Below are positions 45,518 through 60,307 of a stretch of DNA of 64,000 bases, one piece after another; the first letter of the stretch is position 1, and every line of letters starts with the position of its first letter. The stretch comes from Oreohelix idahoensis (Eukaryota; Mollusca; Gastropoda; Stylommatophora; Oreohelicidae), in the NCBI GenBank assembly GCA_024509875.1, contig JAMPIV010003427.1, forward strand, positions 124,001 through 188,000, written 5' to 3'. Under the pieces are notes generated by a model. It ran no database searches. It was not told the DNA's origin and saw only the letters and a list, made by a program, of their open reading frames with translations. The translations under genes and the position numbers were made by a program.

Positions 45518-46316
45518 ATTATTAAATTTTGTTATTTGTAATTTTACAAATTTAACTTCGATTTAATCCTTTTAAATGTACTGCATGTTTGTCTCAGTCA
45601 ATTTACTACACACACTCTAAACAGAGCTATACCAGGTTAATAAGAATTCCAATGAGTAAATCAGGGGTGGGGTCTTAACGAGCTAAAATTAATCATTGCT
45701 TAATTCTTCACAAAAGTTGTCGGCAGATTCTAGAATTAACGTACTCAGCCAAAGCAGCATTGTTTTCGCTTATCTGAATATCTTGTGAAAACTCCTATGG
45801 GATAGAAGCGACATTACCCTTCTGTCTACATCTCTGCCAAGAGTAATCTTGTGCGAAGGTAGACACCTTTGAAGGCCCATATTAGATACTCTTAAGCTTT
45901 GGCCACTGTTGGACCACTACTGCAAAGCAGGGGAGGCAATACCGTCACATAATAATATTTAGTAATATGAGATGTTCATTCTATATTATATAAATACATA
46001 CACATAATATTAATAATTACACTGACAAACAACATTTTTCTTTCTTATATAAGAATAAGTGTTCTTAGGTCAGTTTCTTGCGCTGATTTCAAATTTGAAA
46101 TCCGTTTATCTCTATCACGTCAGGTTCTTAAGATATTTGTGAATAAATATATTTTTGGGAAACTGTTATTTGCTCCATTTCATTTTTACTATATAACTTT
46201 TTAAAAATTAATAAAATGCAAAATAATTCTACTTTTTATACTGCTAAAAGATGCATGACATATGTTAGGTTATATTTCAAATAGTTATTGTATTTTAAAA
46301 TAATTCTGAGTGAAAT
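45518..46316. other. No recognised feature upstream of the 563-aa gene
   Basis: About 800 bp, AT-rich. CAGGGGAGGCAATACC near 45937 faces a distant match to the complement of TTTACCCCCTG near 48226, but no TSD supports them as transposon ends. Confidence 0.35.
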
Positions 46317-48008
46317 ATGGCTTCTAGAAGTTGTAGAAATTCGGCTGATCTGTTCTGTTACGTGTGCGGATATTTTACCGATCGTGTTCACCAGAAAAAC
46401 TTTACACCATTGCTAAAGAAAGCATATGAACTTTATTTCGATTCGAAAGTTGATGATGCAAATAAATCTTGGAAGCCAAATGCAGTTTGTTCGACTTGTG
46501 CAAATACATTGGCAGGTTGGTTACGAAAATCGCCGAAGCATAAGTCGATGCCTTTTGGAGTGCCAGTAATATGGCGTGAACCGACAAATCACGCTACTGA
46601 TTGTTACTTCTGCTTGACAAATATCCATGGTTTCACTTTTAAAACTAGAAAGTCTGTGGTTTATCCAAATATTGAATCGGTTTCGAAACCAGTGCCTCAT
46701 GATCCAATCACGTGTCCGATCCCAGTTCCACCAGAACAATATCCGTTGGACGTGAATGAACCATCAGAAAGTGATAGTTTACCTGCTTTAGAAACTAATT
46801 CTGACTCGGATTATATACCGGTGAATGATGGTGTTCACTTAATTAACCATTCAGAACTTTCAGATCTAATACGTGATCTCGCTCTTACCAAAGGACAAGC
46901 GGAATTACTCGGTTCGCGACTCAAAGAATGGAATCTTTTAGCGCCCAATACTCCGATATCTAAATTTCGTCATAGACACAGAGAACTTGTTCAATACTTT
47001 GAGATGGATGATGACATTTGCTATTGCAAAGATGTAAAAGGTCTAATGGTGCACCTCGGTCATGAGCACATAGTCAACGAATGGCGACTTTTCATCGACT
47101 CTTCCAAGACTAGTCTAAAAGCCGTGTTATTGCATAATGGAAATTTATTTTCATCAATTCCAGTCGCCTACTCTGTTCATATGAAAGAAACTTATGACAA
47201 TATGGCTATACTTTTGGCAAAAATAAAGTACAATGACTACCAATGGCGGATTTGTGGAGACCTAAAGGTCATTGCAATTCTCACGGGCATGCAGACTGGG
47301 TATACTAAATTTTGTTGCTTCCTATGTGAATGGGACAGCCGCAACAGACAGGAACATTATGCAAGAAAGGTGTGGCCTATCAGGGATCGTATGCAGCTCG
47401 GGCATAAAAATGTAATACACGAGCCATTAGTTAACAAAGACAGCATCATTTTACCACCGTTACATATAAAGTTGGGGCTCATGAAGAATTTCGTAAAAGC
47501 GTTAGATAAAACGAGCAAAGCTTTCACTTATCTTCGAGAAAAGTTTCCGCAAATTAGCGATGCAAAGATAAAGGAAGGTATCTTTGTAGGACCTCAGATT
47601 AGGAAAGTTATTGCAGACAAACAATTCGAGAACTTGTTACATGGTAGTGAACTTCGCGCATGGATGGCATTCAAATCGATCGTCGATAACTTTCTGGGAA
47701 ATCACAAATCTGTCGACTATGTGCATATTGTTAAGCAGTGCATAGATGCATACAGAATTATGGGCTGTAACATGTCCCTCAAAATCCATTTGCTCGATTC
47801 GCATCTTGACTTTTTCCCTGACAACCTTGGCGAAGTCAGCGATGAACATGGAGAACGATTCCATCAAGATATCGCCGTAATGGAGTCACGTTATCAAGGA
47901 CGGTGGAGTGTGACCATGCTTGCCGATTATTGTTGGATGCTTCATCGCGATGTACCACATGCCATTCACCGACGAAAGTCGACTGCAAAGAAATTCAAGC
48001 CTACATAA
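46317..48008 (+). CDS. Intact 563-aa transposase-like protein with N-terminal zinc-binding region
   Basis: Uninterrupted single-exon ORF with a good start context (purine at -3, G at +4). N-terminus: Cys pairs CYVC (residues 14-17) and CSTC (58-61), with a third CYFC at 96-99, resembling a zinc-binding DNA-recognition domain of ZAD type. The body has conserved-looking blocks: EWRLFIDSSKTSLKAVLLH, WRICGDLKVIAILTGMQ, KFCCFLCEWDSR (Cys pair), LPPLHIKLGLMKNFVKAL and SDEHGERFHQDIAVMESRY. I recall this block pattern from a large, poorly characterised family abundant in hydra, aphid and mollusc genomes, probably transposon-derived. FIDSS, GDLK and EHGER are candidate DDE-type acidic residues; this is inference. 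No terminal inverted repeats were found, so a domesticated gene, a transposon with unrecognised ends, or a 3'/5'-truncated copy all remain possible. A poly-A-rich stretch follows the stop at about 48170-48190. Confidence 0.8.
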   Translation: MASRSCRNSADLFCYVCGYFTDRVHQKNFTPLLKKAYELYFDSKVDDANKSWKPNAVCSTCANTLAGWLRKSPKHKSMPFGVPVIWREPTNHATDCYFCLTNIHGFTFKTRKSVVYPNIESVSKPVPHDPITCPIPVPPEQYPLDVNEPSESDSLPALETNSDSDYIPVNDGVHLINHSELSDLIRDLALTKGQAELLGSRLKEWNLLAPNTPISKFRHRHRELVQYFEMDDDICYCKDVKGLMVHLGHEHIVNEWRLFIDSSKTSLKAVLLHNGNLFSSIPVAYSVHMKETYDNMAILLAKIKYNDYQWRICGDLKVIAILTGMQTGYTKFCCFLCEWDSRNRQEHYARKVWPIRDRMQLGHKNVIHEPLVNKDSIILPPLHIKLGLMKNFVKALDKTSKAFTYLREKFPQISDAKIKEGIFVGPQIRKVIADKQFENLLHGSELRAWMAFKSIVDNFLGNHKSVDYVHIVKQCIDAYRIMGCNMSLKIHLLDSHLDFFPDNLGEVSDEHGERFHQDIAVMESRYQGRWSVTMLADYCWMLHRDVPHAIHRRKSTAKKFKPT

Positions 48009-48242
48009 CTGTTATACTTCTTGTACAAATGATGTTGTAATACTGTATGCGTTGTTAAAAAACTTCAATTGCGTATTTCTAGAGATCCCGACCTGATAGA
48101 GAAAAACGGTTTGCAGATTTAAAAACAGCGCATTAAAATTGACCAGAAAAACATAGAAATGTTAGAGAAAGAAAAAAAAATTTTTTTTTTGTTAGCCAGT
48201 GTTATCGTATGCCACATTTACCCCCTGTCATTACTACATCTG

Positions 48243-48243
<1 letters not shown>

Positions 48244-48313
<70 letters not shown>
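48244..48313. repeat. (TA)n microsatellite
   Basis: TA array with one G interruption; it hosts the Tc1-like insertion that follows. Confidence 0.97.
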
Positions 48314-49642
<1,329 letters not shown>

Positions 49643-49784
49643 CCACTTTTTATTATATAACTATTGTACATATTACATACTTATTTTATTACGAAAATAT
49701 TTAAATTGTTTTTTGAGTAGGGTATTAATTGTACTAGTTATTTTATTTCTCTTTACACTATAATTTCATTTCCTTTTCCCTCCG

Positions 49785-49985
49785 TATGGAGCAAGGAGTA
49801 CTACTGCAGCTGCTACCGTTGCAGAATGCCTGCATCAAAACATTCAAGTGCTCCTGCAGCGATGGGTTCTGTAGCAATATGTTTTATATTATTAGGTTGC
49901 CAGCTTCATTAGAAAATTCAAGTTAGTCGCCTCTTTATCTCCTCAGAGACCCCCAGAAACTACAGGGGGCTTTTACAGTATTGCG
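49785..49985. repeat. Dispersed repeat, SINE-like, copy 2
   Basis: CCTGCAGCGATGGGTTCTGTAGCAA, TAGGTTGCCAG and TTAGTCGCCTCTTTATC occur in the same order as at 20601-20885 (each motif shorter there). 49986-50440 has only an A-run and no recognised gene. Confidence 0.45.
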
Positions 49986-50440
49986 TTTACCCCCCAAATT
50001 AAAAAAAAAAAAAAAATTGAATACGCATTTCAGAATAGTCTGAAACTCTAACACGATATTATAATAGCAAGACCTTTTACGAACTGAGAGTAAGCAATAT
50101 GGCTTTCTCAAATTTCCGCCTGCTTCACTTTACCTAACGCTTTAGTCATTAAACGAAGGAATCCACATATGTTTAATTATACAGGGCGGAAAACTAGAGT
50201 CACCGAGTGAACAAGGTGACTGAAAAATCAGTTCCTATTTTCAAATGTGTATAAGTCATCTGGTATCTATTGTGTATACACGAAACAAATGTTAAAATAA
50301 GGAGCAATAGCTGCCATAAGATTAACAAGTTTTACATTTTATTCCCAGAAACAAAATACAATTTAAAATGGCCAATATCTTCATGCTACAAGAGACAGCA
50401 AGCTTATACAATGCAGTAAAAAAGGCATGCACACCATCAT

Positions 50441-50735
50441 TGCAGTCAGACTCTGGAACTGGGTTGGTCATGTACTTGAAAGGGACCCTGAAACCATCAG
50501 AATCACCATACCTGCTATGCTATGGACCCTAGAAGGACGGCGAAAGACAGACAGACCAAAGGCAACCTGGCGGAGGTAGTAGAGGCTTAGATGCAAAGCA
50601 TGAACCGAAGTTGGGACACGGCATGAAGGATAGCCACGGACTGAGAAACATGGGGACAGTTTGTTGCTGCCCTGCTAGACGCAACTAGGCGTGATGGCCA
50701 CTGACTGCCTAAGGATACAAGAAGAAGAAGACAAG
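50441..50735 (+). pseudogene. LINE 3'-end relic (RT C-terminus)
   Basis: Reads WNWVGHVLERDPETI, LEGRRKTDRPKATWRR, then after a frame change MQSMNRSWDT and FVAALLDATRRDGH, the typical C-terminal tail of a LINE polyprotein. 5'-truncated and frameshifted. 50736-51273 holds nothing recognised. Confidence 0.7.
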
Positions 50736-51282
50736 AGACAGCAAAAGTTGCTACCCGCTATGACATCATGTGTTCAACAGACTGGATCTCACGTTGAGTT
50801 GTAATGTTAATGTGATAACATTGTTTTGTAATAAAAGGGCAGTCAAGTGTCTTTATTTTGACGTTTATTTTTTTATTAAGTAGTTGGATAAAAATAAAGA
50901 AATAACATTTCAAAAACTAGCACGTGACTTTTCAACCTGTAGATACTGGAAGATAAATTGGAAAGCTGCGCGTAGAACCGAACAGAGCAGATAGAAAACA
51001 GAAAGTATGCTTTAAAATAATTCATGGGCCCCTAGAATTGAAAAATAGTAATATGTTTTAGATGAAGTTGCTAGCCATTCTTTCTTAGTTGCTTTTATGA
51101 CATGTTCAATAACACGCAATCATTCTCCAATAACAACATGTGAGATAGATACAGGATAACACTGTTTTCAAAAATATACGAGAGAAGTACACACTTACAT
51201 TTTATAACACCATATTTGACGTTTTGGCCGCTGGTCAAATTCTGCTCTTACTATAGCAATATAGACTAACAGGGAGCCAATA

Positions 51283-51551
51283 GGATCCCGTTACATGCCC
51301 ATTGAGGCACATTGGGAATATGGTGTTAGGCCCATATTTTCTTGACCATCGGCACACTAAGGGTGATGTGGTCAGCATCGCGCCGGCCGTCTTAACCTTC
51401 CCAGAGTTGCTCTGGTACCCAATTCACGAGGCTGGGTGGACCTCGGGGCCGTTTGCGGTCTAAAAAAATAACACCTCAACTGGGGTTCGAACCATGGACC
51501 ACCGAGCTAGGAAGCCAGTGCACTAACAACTGCGCCACCGCGGCTCCTCGT
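51283..51551 (-). mobile_element. tRNA-derived SINE, copy 2 (TSD GAGCCAATA)
   Basis: On the minus strand: GGAGCCGCGGTGGCGCAG, A-box-like TGGCGCAGTTGTTAGTGC, B-box GGTTCGAACCCC, then the body shared with 23083-23357. Flanked by a perfect 9-bp duplication GAGCCAATA (51274-51282, 51552-51560), as expected for LINE-driven retroposition. Confidence 0.92.
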
Positions 51552-51560
51552 GAGCCAATA

Positions 51561-53078
51561 ACACATAACATACTTACTTACTTAGTCGTTCCCCTTCTAC
51601 CATGAGGTGTAGAGGTAACACATAACATAAAGATATAACAGAGACTGTCGCGAGCGTATACGTTGTCATTTCGACTCTTCAAACTTATTTTCATTTTGTC
51701 ACATCACCGCTATATTTGTTTGTTAGAATTGAGGAGTAGATCGTATAAGCCAGCTTGACGTTGTTAACGCAGCGCATGATAACATAGATGATCAAACACG
51801 GAACGCAGAAAGATTGTTTGTTGAGAGACGACGGGACAGGGGAGAAACGCACTATTGAGCTATGATGTAACAATCCAAAAGATGGGATCGAGCGACAAGA
51901 ATCAGAGAACATACCTTGATTTATATTTATGGAACATCTGAGATTTCATCAAACACCTTGACAGGAAGGAAGACAGATTGTCACACAGAAATTGATAATT
52001 GATACGCCTATCTCGGCTTAAAACAAATATAAAAATACTAGAATGTTTACGAAAAATGCATAGGAGAAGATTAGTTAAGAGCAGTCTTTAAAACTGATGA
52101 AAGCTCGGGCGATCGTCATTGTGAGACAATCCGTCAGCGTGTGTCTTGACCTAATGCGATTTTGCTACTAAACCAAGTGGAAGGGAATTTTCTTGGACCA
52201 GAGAGTAATATTGGCATCAAGCAGTAGCTTTGACTAACCGTTATTGTTTCAGACCAGAGATTCGGTATAAGGAATCAAGGTCACTGTATAATATTTGTGA
52301 AATAATAATACACACCCTTTTTAGTTTAATTTACCCATCTATTTTAATTTAACTATAAACAATGTAAATATCATTCATTTTTCTCTCACCGTAAATGCCC
52401 AAACTACAACACGTTACAATAAACACCACAACGATATGGATGGTAACTATATGATTGCAAACACAGGATGTAAAAGACACGAAAACACACAGATACCACA
52501 TTCTCAAGTCGAAATAGTTACTTATGAGGCTTTATTTATATTCATAACAGCGTTAAAGACGACGACATTGAGAAGCCTTGTTAACTCCACCAGTACCAAG
52601 TCTGAATGCCCACGCAGACGTAGCTACAGACATAATGACTTAGTTAATAACAGATGTACTGACGTAGAATGTACAAACATACGAAGGGGTTAACATCCAC
52701 CGCACTAGGCGCAGATACGCAAACCACTACTGCAACCACCAGTGAAAGGCAACCTGTCAGCCAATCTAGCATGTTACGCAGACAAGCGAACGTACGCAAG
52801 CTAACAAGCTAAAGCAATCCCAGCCAAAGCAAGGTGTAAAGGAATTACACTGTAAAGCTTACCGCAGGACGTGTTGAATCACTACACCAGCCAGAAACAT
52901 CGCAAGTGACCGGAGGCGCACGAGGCGACCAGCTGCAAGCTGAAAGCTGACCACAGCCATCCTATCACGAACAGTGGTGATAAGTCATCTCTTAAGATAT
53001 TTATTTATTCGACCCCGTTTGGAGATTCGACAAATAATACAACAAAGCCTGTTGTTATCCCTGTGATCACACATATGA
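51561..53078. other. No gene; one short dispersed-repeat fragment
   Basis: A match to the 21690-21850 repeat sits at about 51574-51616. Otherwise unique-looking; ORFs at 51691-51912 and 52436-52693 have no recognisable features. Confidence 0.4.
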
Positions 53079-53086
53079 GCGCCATC

Positions 53087-53608
53087 CAGTGGCGTCACTA
53101 GGGGGTGCGGGGGGTGCGGACTGCACCCGGTGACACCATAAGAGGGGGTGACACCAAAATGACTGTCTACAAAATGTTTGTGCAGTGTTTCAGCAGAATT
53201 TTTTTTTTTTAAATTATAAAAATATCCCTGTAGTTAGTTATAACCACAAAAACATTTTTCGTAAGCCCAGCTTACATGTACTGTATCAATATACCTACGT
53301 TTTTACTTCGAATTATATTGTTTTCTTACCGCATTTTCACTTTCACAGCATGAAACTATGTAAATGTAAATACATTTAGGCTGTGCGTATGATATTATAA
53401 TTTAAAGGTGTAATTTTGATTTTGCTAGTTGTTTATGTCACTACTATAGCCATTACATTCAGTGATATGTGGTAATTACGATTTACGAGTAACATTAGTA
53501 CAAAAAGCATTACTAAGGATTCTGTATGGTCTGGTACGGGAGGAGGTCCATGAGGGGTGACATCATGAGTTACCGCACTGGGAAACACCAACCCTAGTGA
53601 CGCCACTG
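53087..53608. mobile_element. hAT-type MITE with perfect 8-bp TSD
   Basis: 522 bp with perfect terminal inverted repeats CAGTGGCGTCACTAGGG and the complement at 53592-53608, flanked by the 8-bp TSD GCGCCATC (53079-53086 and 53609-53616). CAGNG termini and 8-bp duplications are diagnostic of hAT. No transposase. The start (GGGGGTGCGGGGGGTGCGG) links it to the copies at 14651 and 19850. Confidence 0.95.
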
Positions 53609-53616
53609 GCGCCATC

Positions 53617-55136
<1,520 letters not shown>

Positions 55137-55584
55137 CACAACGAAGTAATCGCCTGTGCTCACAAAATAATTGCGTAAAAGCTGCGGTCCGTGGATGGGG
55201 TCAAGGACAACAGGCTAAGTCCAAAATGGCGGAGAAAAGGGCAAAGGAAAAGAAATAACACATGCGGAGATTGATTTATGTTCTGAAGTGACAAAAATGA
55301 TTACAAACAAGAAGAGGATCAATATAAGGTGAACAAAAAAATACAGAAGCTGCTTGTATTAAAACTGCATCAGAGATAAGCAAAAGTGATAGTCGGATAG
55401 ACTGTCAGTTAAAGAAAGGATATTAAATTAGTTAAAATGCTGGATGCTAAGGAGAGAAAGCGAGAAGAAAAAATAACAGAAAAGGTATACATTTGATAAG
55501 CATGACATCCGTTCGCCGGAAAAATAACAACTTGGCGTGTAGGAACCGTTAACAATGCACAGAGAAAACATTGTTTGCTAAATG

Positions 55585-55832
<248 letters not shown>

Positions 55833-57507
55833 ACTTAAAAAAAAGATTGAAGTGACCAGAGCAAGATTTATTTCTATCCTCAGAACTAAAGACAATAGAA
55901 ATAGGTAAATAGATCAATAGTTCGATAGATCAAAAGCCCTAACTTGAATTCCCCGGTCATAACAAACATGAAACGCGAAGTGACGACACCAATTGTACAA
56001 CTCGAATTCTTTTCTTTAAAAATAAAAAAATGAAGTGTACATATTTATTCAAGTAAAATTAGAGCGTAACTATTAACAAAAGTCAACAAAATTCAAAGTT
56101 ATAACAAGTTAAGACAAGTTAATTGACTCAAATGCAGAATCAAATTACTTTAGATTATTATGCATTTTCATCATTGACAGGGGTTTATTAGTCTGTAATT
56201 AATGTTTATTTAATTGGTTATAAAGTTATATTAAGTTAGTAATGGTTGAATTTAAGTATCGCAAGATTAAGCGAAAATGGTTGGTCTCGTTAGTACGTTT
56301 AGGCAGTTGGCGCTTTGTCTGTCTATCGTCGCAGATAGACCGCTTGGTTTATACAGTTTGTGTTATGTCTTTTCTCCTTCCAGCATCAGATATGGGGGTG
56401 TTATCTTGGTATCGAACTTGATTTTTTTTATCATCCAACCTTGCTATGAACAAATGAGGGATCCTTCCAAGGATCTTTCCTAATCGGATTATTTTATAGC
56501 ACGTAGTATGACCATTTGAGAGTGTAGAATAAAAAAAAACACTACCGAGTCCGTTAACTCTCCGTATTTGTGGATTTTTATAACGGTACGCAACTCAGTG
56601 GCCGCCTGTTTTCAGCATTGCTGGGAAAATAATTTGGATTGCCCCAGTTTGAAAATGTCACACGTGTTTACTACATATCAGTATTTGAGGAAATGAAAGT
56701 TGCTTGTAAAGCTAGGAGAAATACTAAAACTGACATTAAATTCTCGTACTGAAAGTATTACTATCACTGAGGTTAATTTTCGTGAAGTCTGATTCACAAC
56801 ACGTCATTCTTACCCCAACGGTACGCCATACTTTATAAAAACTGTATGATAGACGAACCAATGGAATTGCACCCTCATGCATAGTGTTTACACAAGTACT
56901 AGCCTAACAATGACGAGCTCAAATCTGTGTAACCTTGTTTCAATTGGAGGTAAGCTACAGACTTATGAGCGAAGTACAGCATGGCAGAGGTCAATAATTC
57001 ACAAATATGAATGTTCAATTAATAGAGTGTGCAAAAATGTCCACGGGAAGTAATATAATAATGGATAAATCTCGAGTGGAATGCATCGAGACATCAGGCA
57101 AGTCAAAAATGTTGCTGTTTAGGCTACGCCTAAGAAAATATGGTAGTATGATAATAAAAGACAATTGTCGAGAAAAAGAAAGAATAATCCAGGGCGTAAT
57201 TTAAGCCTAAGCTGAAGGAAATCGATCCAGGAATAAGGAGGATATGTAGATTACTAGTTTTTCATATTTGCACATCTGGAAAAATGTATGCCTGTATTTC
57301 GGAACGCAAACACACTTTAGCAGTAAAGCTCCCTCTGCCTTGGCCTATATATAGGACGTGCCCTAAATGGAAAGCAGGCCATAAAAAATTGTCAAATACA
57401 GCGAGAGCGCCAGTTCTGTCAGTGAAGACTTCTTTGCCTTCTGCATCTGAGAGCAGGCTGCGTGACTATTAACAGCTCGACTGTATGTACTTCAGGGTAA
57501 GAAAGAA

Positions 57508-57512
<5 letters not shown>

Positions 57513-57582
<70 letters not shown>
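57513..57582. repeat. (TA)n microsatellite
   Basis: TA array that hosts the LTR insertion at 57583; it continues on the far side at 60229-60303. Confidence 0.97.
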
Positions 57583-57585
<3 letters not shown>

Positions 57586-57689
57586 CACAGAGGGTTTTAT
57601 GATCAATAAATTTTCTCTATATTCTTTCTTTCTTCCACCCGTGTCCTCTATTTTATTATCACTCTGTATCCTTTTCCCGTATTTTTCAG

Positions 57690-57832
57690 GACATTTACAT
57701 ACAGAATCGTCAATGGCAGTCTTTGACCAAGAAATCCCCAGTTCCAAAAAGACGGGATGAATTCTCTGCTTCAGGGAACGATTCCTTGGGTGTTCTTATT
57801 TTTCGGATGTCTGTTTTAAGTCACATTAAAAT
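57690..57832. repeat. Inverted repeat arm, left (partner 59288-59440)
   Basis: GACATTTACAT..AGAATCGTCAATGGCAGTC through CATTAAAATT is repeated in reverse complement at about 59288-59440 with few differences, around a loop of about 1.45 kb inside LTR copy 2. Confidence 0.92.
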
Positions 57833-59287
57833 TGCCTGTATGTTCTTTCCCATTCTCACACTTACCGTTTTTCTTTCTCATACTGATACGCACTCTATTA
57901 TGTAGATGTCAGTGGACGAAACTGTGAATATTCGTCTAACTCAGACAGAGATAGCAGACATGCGTCTGTACTTTTCTCATGACTCGGGAGTTTCGTCAGG
58001 CTAGCTCCCGGCGAAGTGTGAAAACTGCCCTCTGCAGTGGAGACGGGTTGTCTGACATTCGCATCTGACATGAGCGCTCACTGTCCGATAGTTAGACGGA
58101 AGTGTGAATCGCGCCAGACATGCTCGCTCAGAGCAGATACTTTGTCTGAAAATTTCCATCTAACGCGTAGCTTATACGGTTTGGTCTCGGCGATAAGTGT
58201 GATATGAAACTCACGCATTCGCTCAGAAGGGCCAACTTCTTGGCGTGAGGTGTCAAGACGCACAAGTGACAGTTCATGGTAGTCTCCTAGTTAACGTAGG
58301 TGTTAATGAGAAGGGGAGAGATCGGGTTTTTGGAAATAGTAGGAGCCTTTGTCTGGTTTAAGATATTAACCAGAGTTTGAAACTTGATTGCACTCATTCT
58401 CCATTTTGCAGTAGACGTGGTCACTTCGTTCTAGATACTTAAACTTATAAGTGAAATCTCTTAGTTTCATTGTGATACCGTAGTTCTGTGTTGAGGTAAA
58501 TATTACATTAAGTAGCTAATATTTTGTGAGTGATTAAGTGTTAAATCGCTTATTTCACTAGTTAGATTTTTGTGCAGAGTGCTTAAAATATAGTCTGTAT
58601 TATTTTCTAGTGACGTGTTTCAGTGGAAAGCAGAATAAATTATATTTCTAGCTTAAAATCACGCAGCTATAAATGAATTTGATTTTACTGCTAAATAATC
58701 AGACGGGAATATATTTTAAAATTAACTTATAACTGAAATGCTACATCAGTGAGTATTGACGGGATACGTATGTATTCCTAATTCATGGTGATTGATTTTA
58801 TGTATATAACTTATTTTCCGGGAAGTTTTAAATGACAAGTCAAGCTGTACGCTTGCAGTTTAAAAATGTAAGTTATAACGTGTACCTAGTATGTATAATT
58901 ATTTTAGATGTGTTTTTCCTTTATTCGGTGAATACTGGGGTTAACCCAAACTTTGCCAGCGTTAAGTACTGAAGAGTGATTTCTGTGAAGAACTAAAACA
59001 TTTTCCTTAAAAAACCTTGGTGCATAATCTTTACAAGTACTCTGAAGGTTAAAGGAAGTAACAGGCCTATCGCGCCATATTTAATTCTTCCTGAGAAACA
59101 ACTCAAGTACATTTTTAGCCTGTGTGGCAAGTAACATATTAACGTCAGTAACATTCCGACGGAGTTTTGACTAGTGATGTGGTGACCAAATATAGTCCTA
59201 TCCTGAAAGTAGACAGCGATCTGACATTCCTCATTTCTAGAAAGCTAAGCTAGTGACACTGTGCTTGCTATTAACGTTCGTGCCTAG

Positions 59288-59440
59288 ACAATTTTAATGT
59301 GACTTAAAACAGACATCCGAAAAATAAGAACACCCAAGGAATCGTTCCCTGAAGCAGAGAATTCATCCCGTCTTTTTGGAACTGGGGATTTCTTGGTCAA
59401 AGACTGCCATTGACGATTCTGCATGTAAATGTCCTGAAAA
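59288..59440. repeat. Inverted repeat arm, right (partner 57690-57832)
   Basis: Reverse complement of the left arm (AATTTTAATGTGACTTAAAA ... CAGGACATTT on the opposite strand). Confidence 0.92.
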
Positions 59441-60227
59441 ATTGTGTTTCCAGAAGTGGCTATAAATGCTGTGAGTATGAACAAATGCACGTGATCACGG
59501 CTGAATGAATAGAGTGAATGCAGGACTGAGTGATTTCTTTATTGTTGTAATTTGGCACCCATTTTTGCTGACTTAACTTTCTTTATGCAAATACTGCTAA
59601 CCTTATTTCCCTTAGAATAGACCAGAGATATCAAGTCTGACCATACCTTCAAAAAGGAAAATATTAGACCCAAATCATATGTATCTGTGACTCTTTGGGC
59701 TATCATCTTTCTCCTATCGGGACTGTGGGCTAAACATCGAGGGAAGATCATAACTGTGGATCTATCATTTCTTGTAGCAATTCCTTGATTTTTATGACTA
59801 TTTGTATATGCTTGATGTAATATTTGTATGTTGTGATAGAAGTTTATTACGATAATTACAATTTCTCGAGAACTTAATCAGCGCGTTGGTCAGCTCGTTC
59901 CAAATTTTCTGTATAATCATTGTTATAGTTTCACACGTCTGTACGTCTAACTGTCGTCTTGTATGTGCGTGCACGTGAGTGGATAGAACTATATATATAT
60001 ATGTAATATATATATATGTGTTCAGACTGTCTGACTCTTCTAAATCTGTCGTAGAAGATAGGTGAAAGAGAGAAGATTTCTCGATTTCAGAGACAGCCTC
60101 TATCACAGTCTACCATCTCACTCGTGGAAATCTATTGCTATTACTATCTCTCACTGTGACTATCACTTATTCTAATCTATTCAGAAGGGACCAACCCAAG
60201 TCTTAATTCCCCTATCAAATCTACGAC

Positions 60228-60228
<1 letters not shown>

Positions 60229-60303
<75 letters not shown>
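60229..60303. repeat. (TA)n microsatellite
   Basis: TA array with one G, the right-hand continuation of the array split by LTR copy 2. Confidence 0.97.

Positions 60304-60307
<4 letters not shown>

Larger units (their letters stand above)
57583..60228 (+). mobile_element. Solo LTR family X, copy 2 (inserted in (TA)n)
   Basis: 2646 bp from TGTCACAGAGGG to ATCTACGACA (TG...CA). Its 5-bp flanks are TATAT on both sides, consistent with a TSD though not diagnostic within a TA array. Shares with copy 1 the start (TTTATGAT(C/T)AATAAATTT), central blocks (GTGAGTGATT.AAGTG at 58530 and 42385), GGTCAGCTCGTTCCAAA near 59890 and the terminal AATTCCCCT..AAATCTACGACA. No coding region. Confidence 0.85.

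Noticed and set aside
45937..48232. CAGGGG...CCCCTG as terminal inverted repeats around the 563-codon gene
   Set aside because: Only about six bases match well and the flanking 8-mers do not agree.
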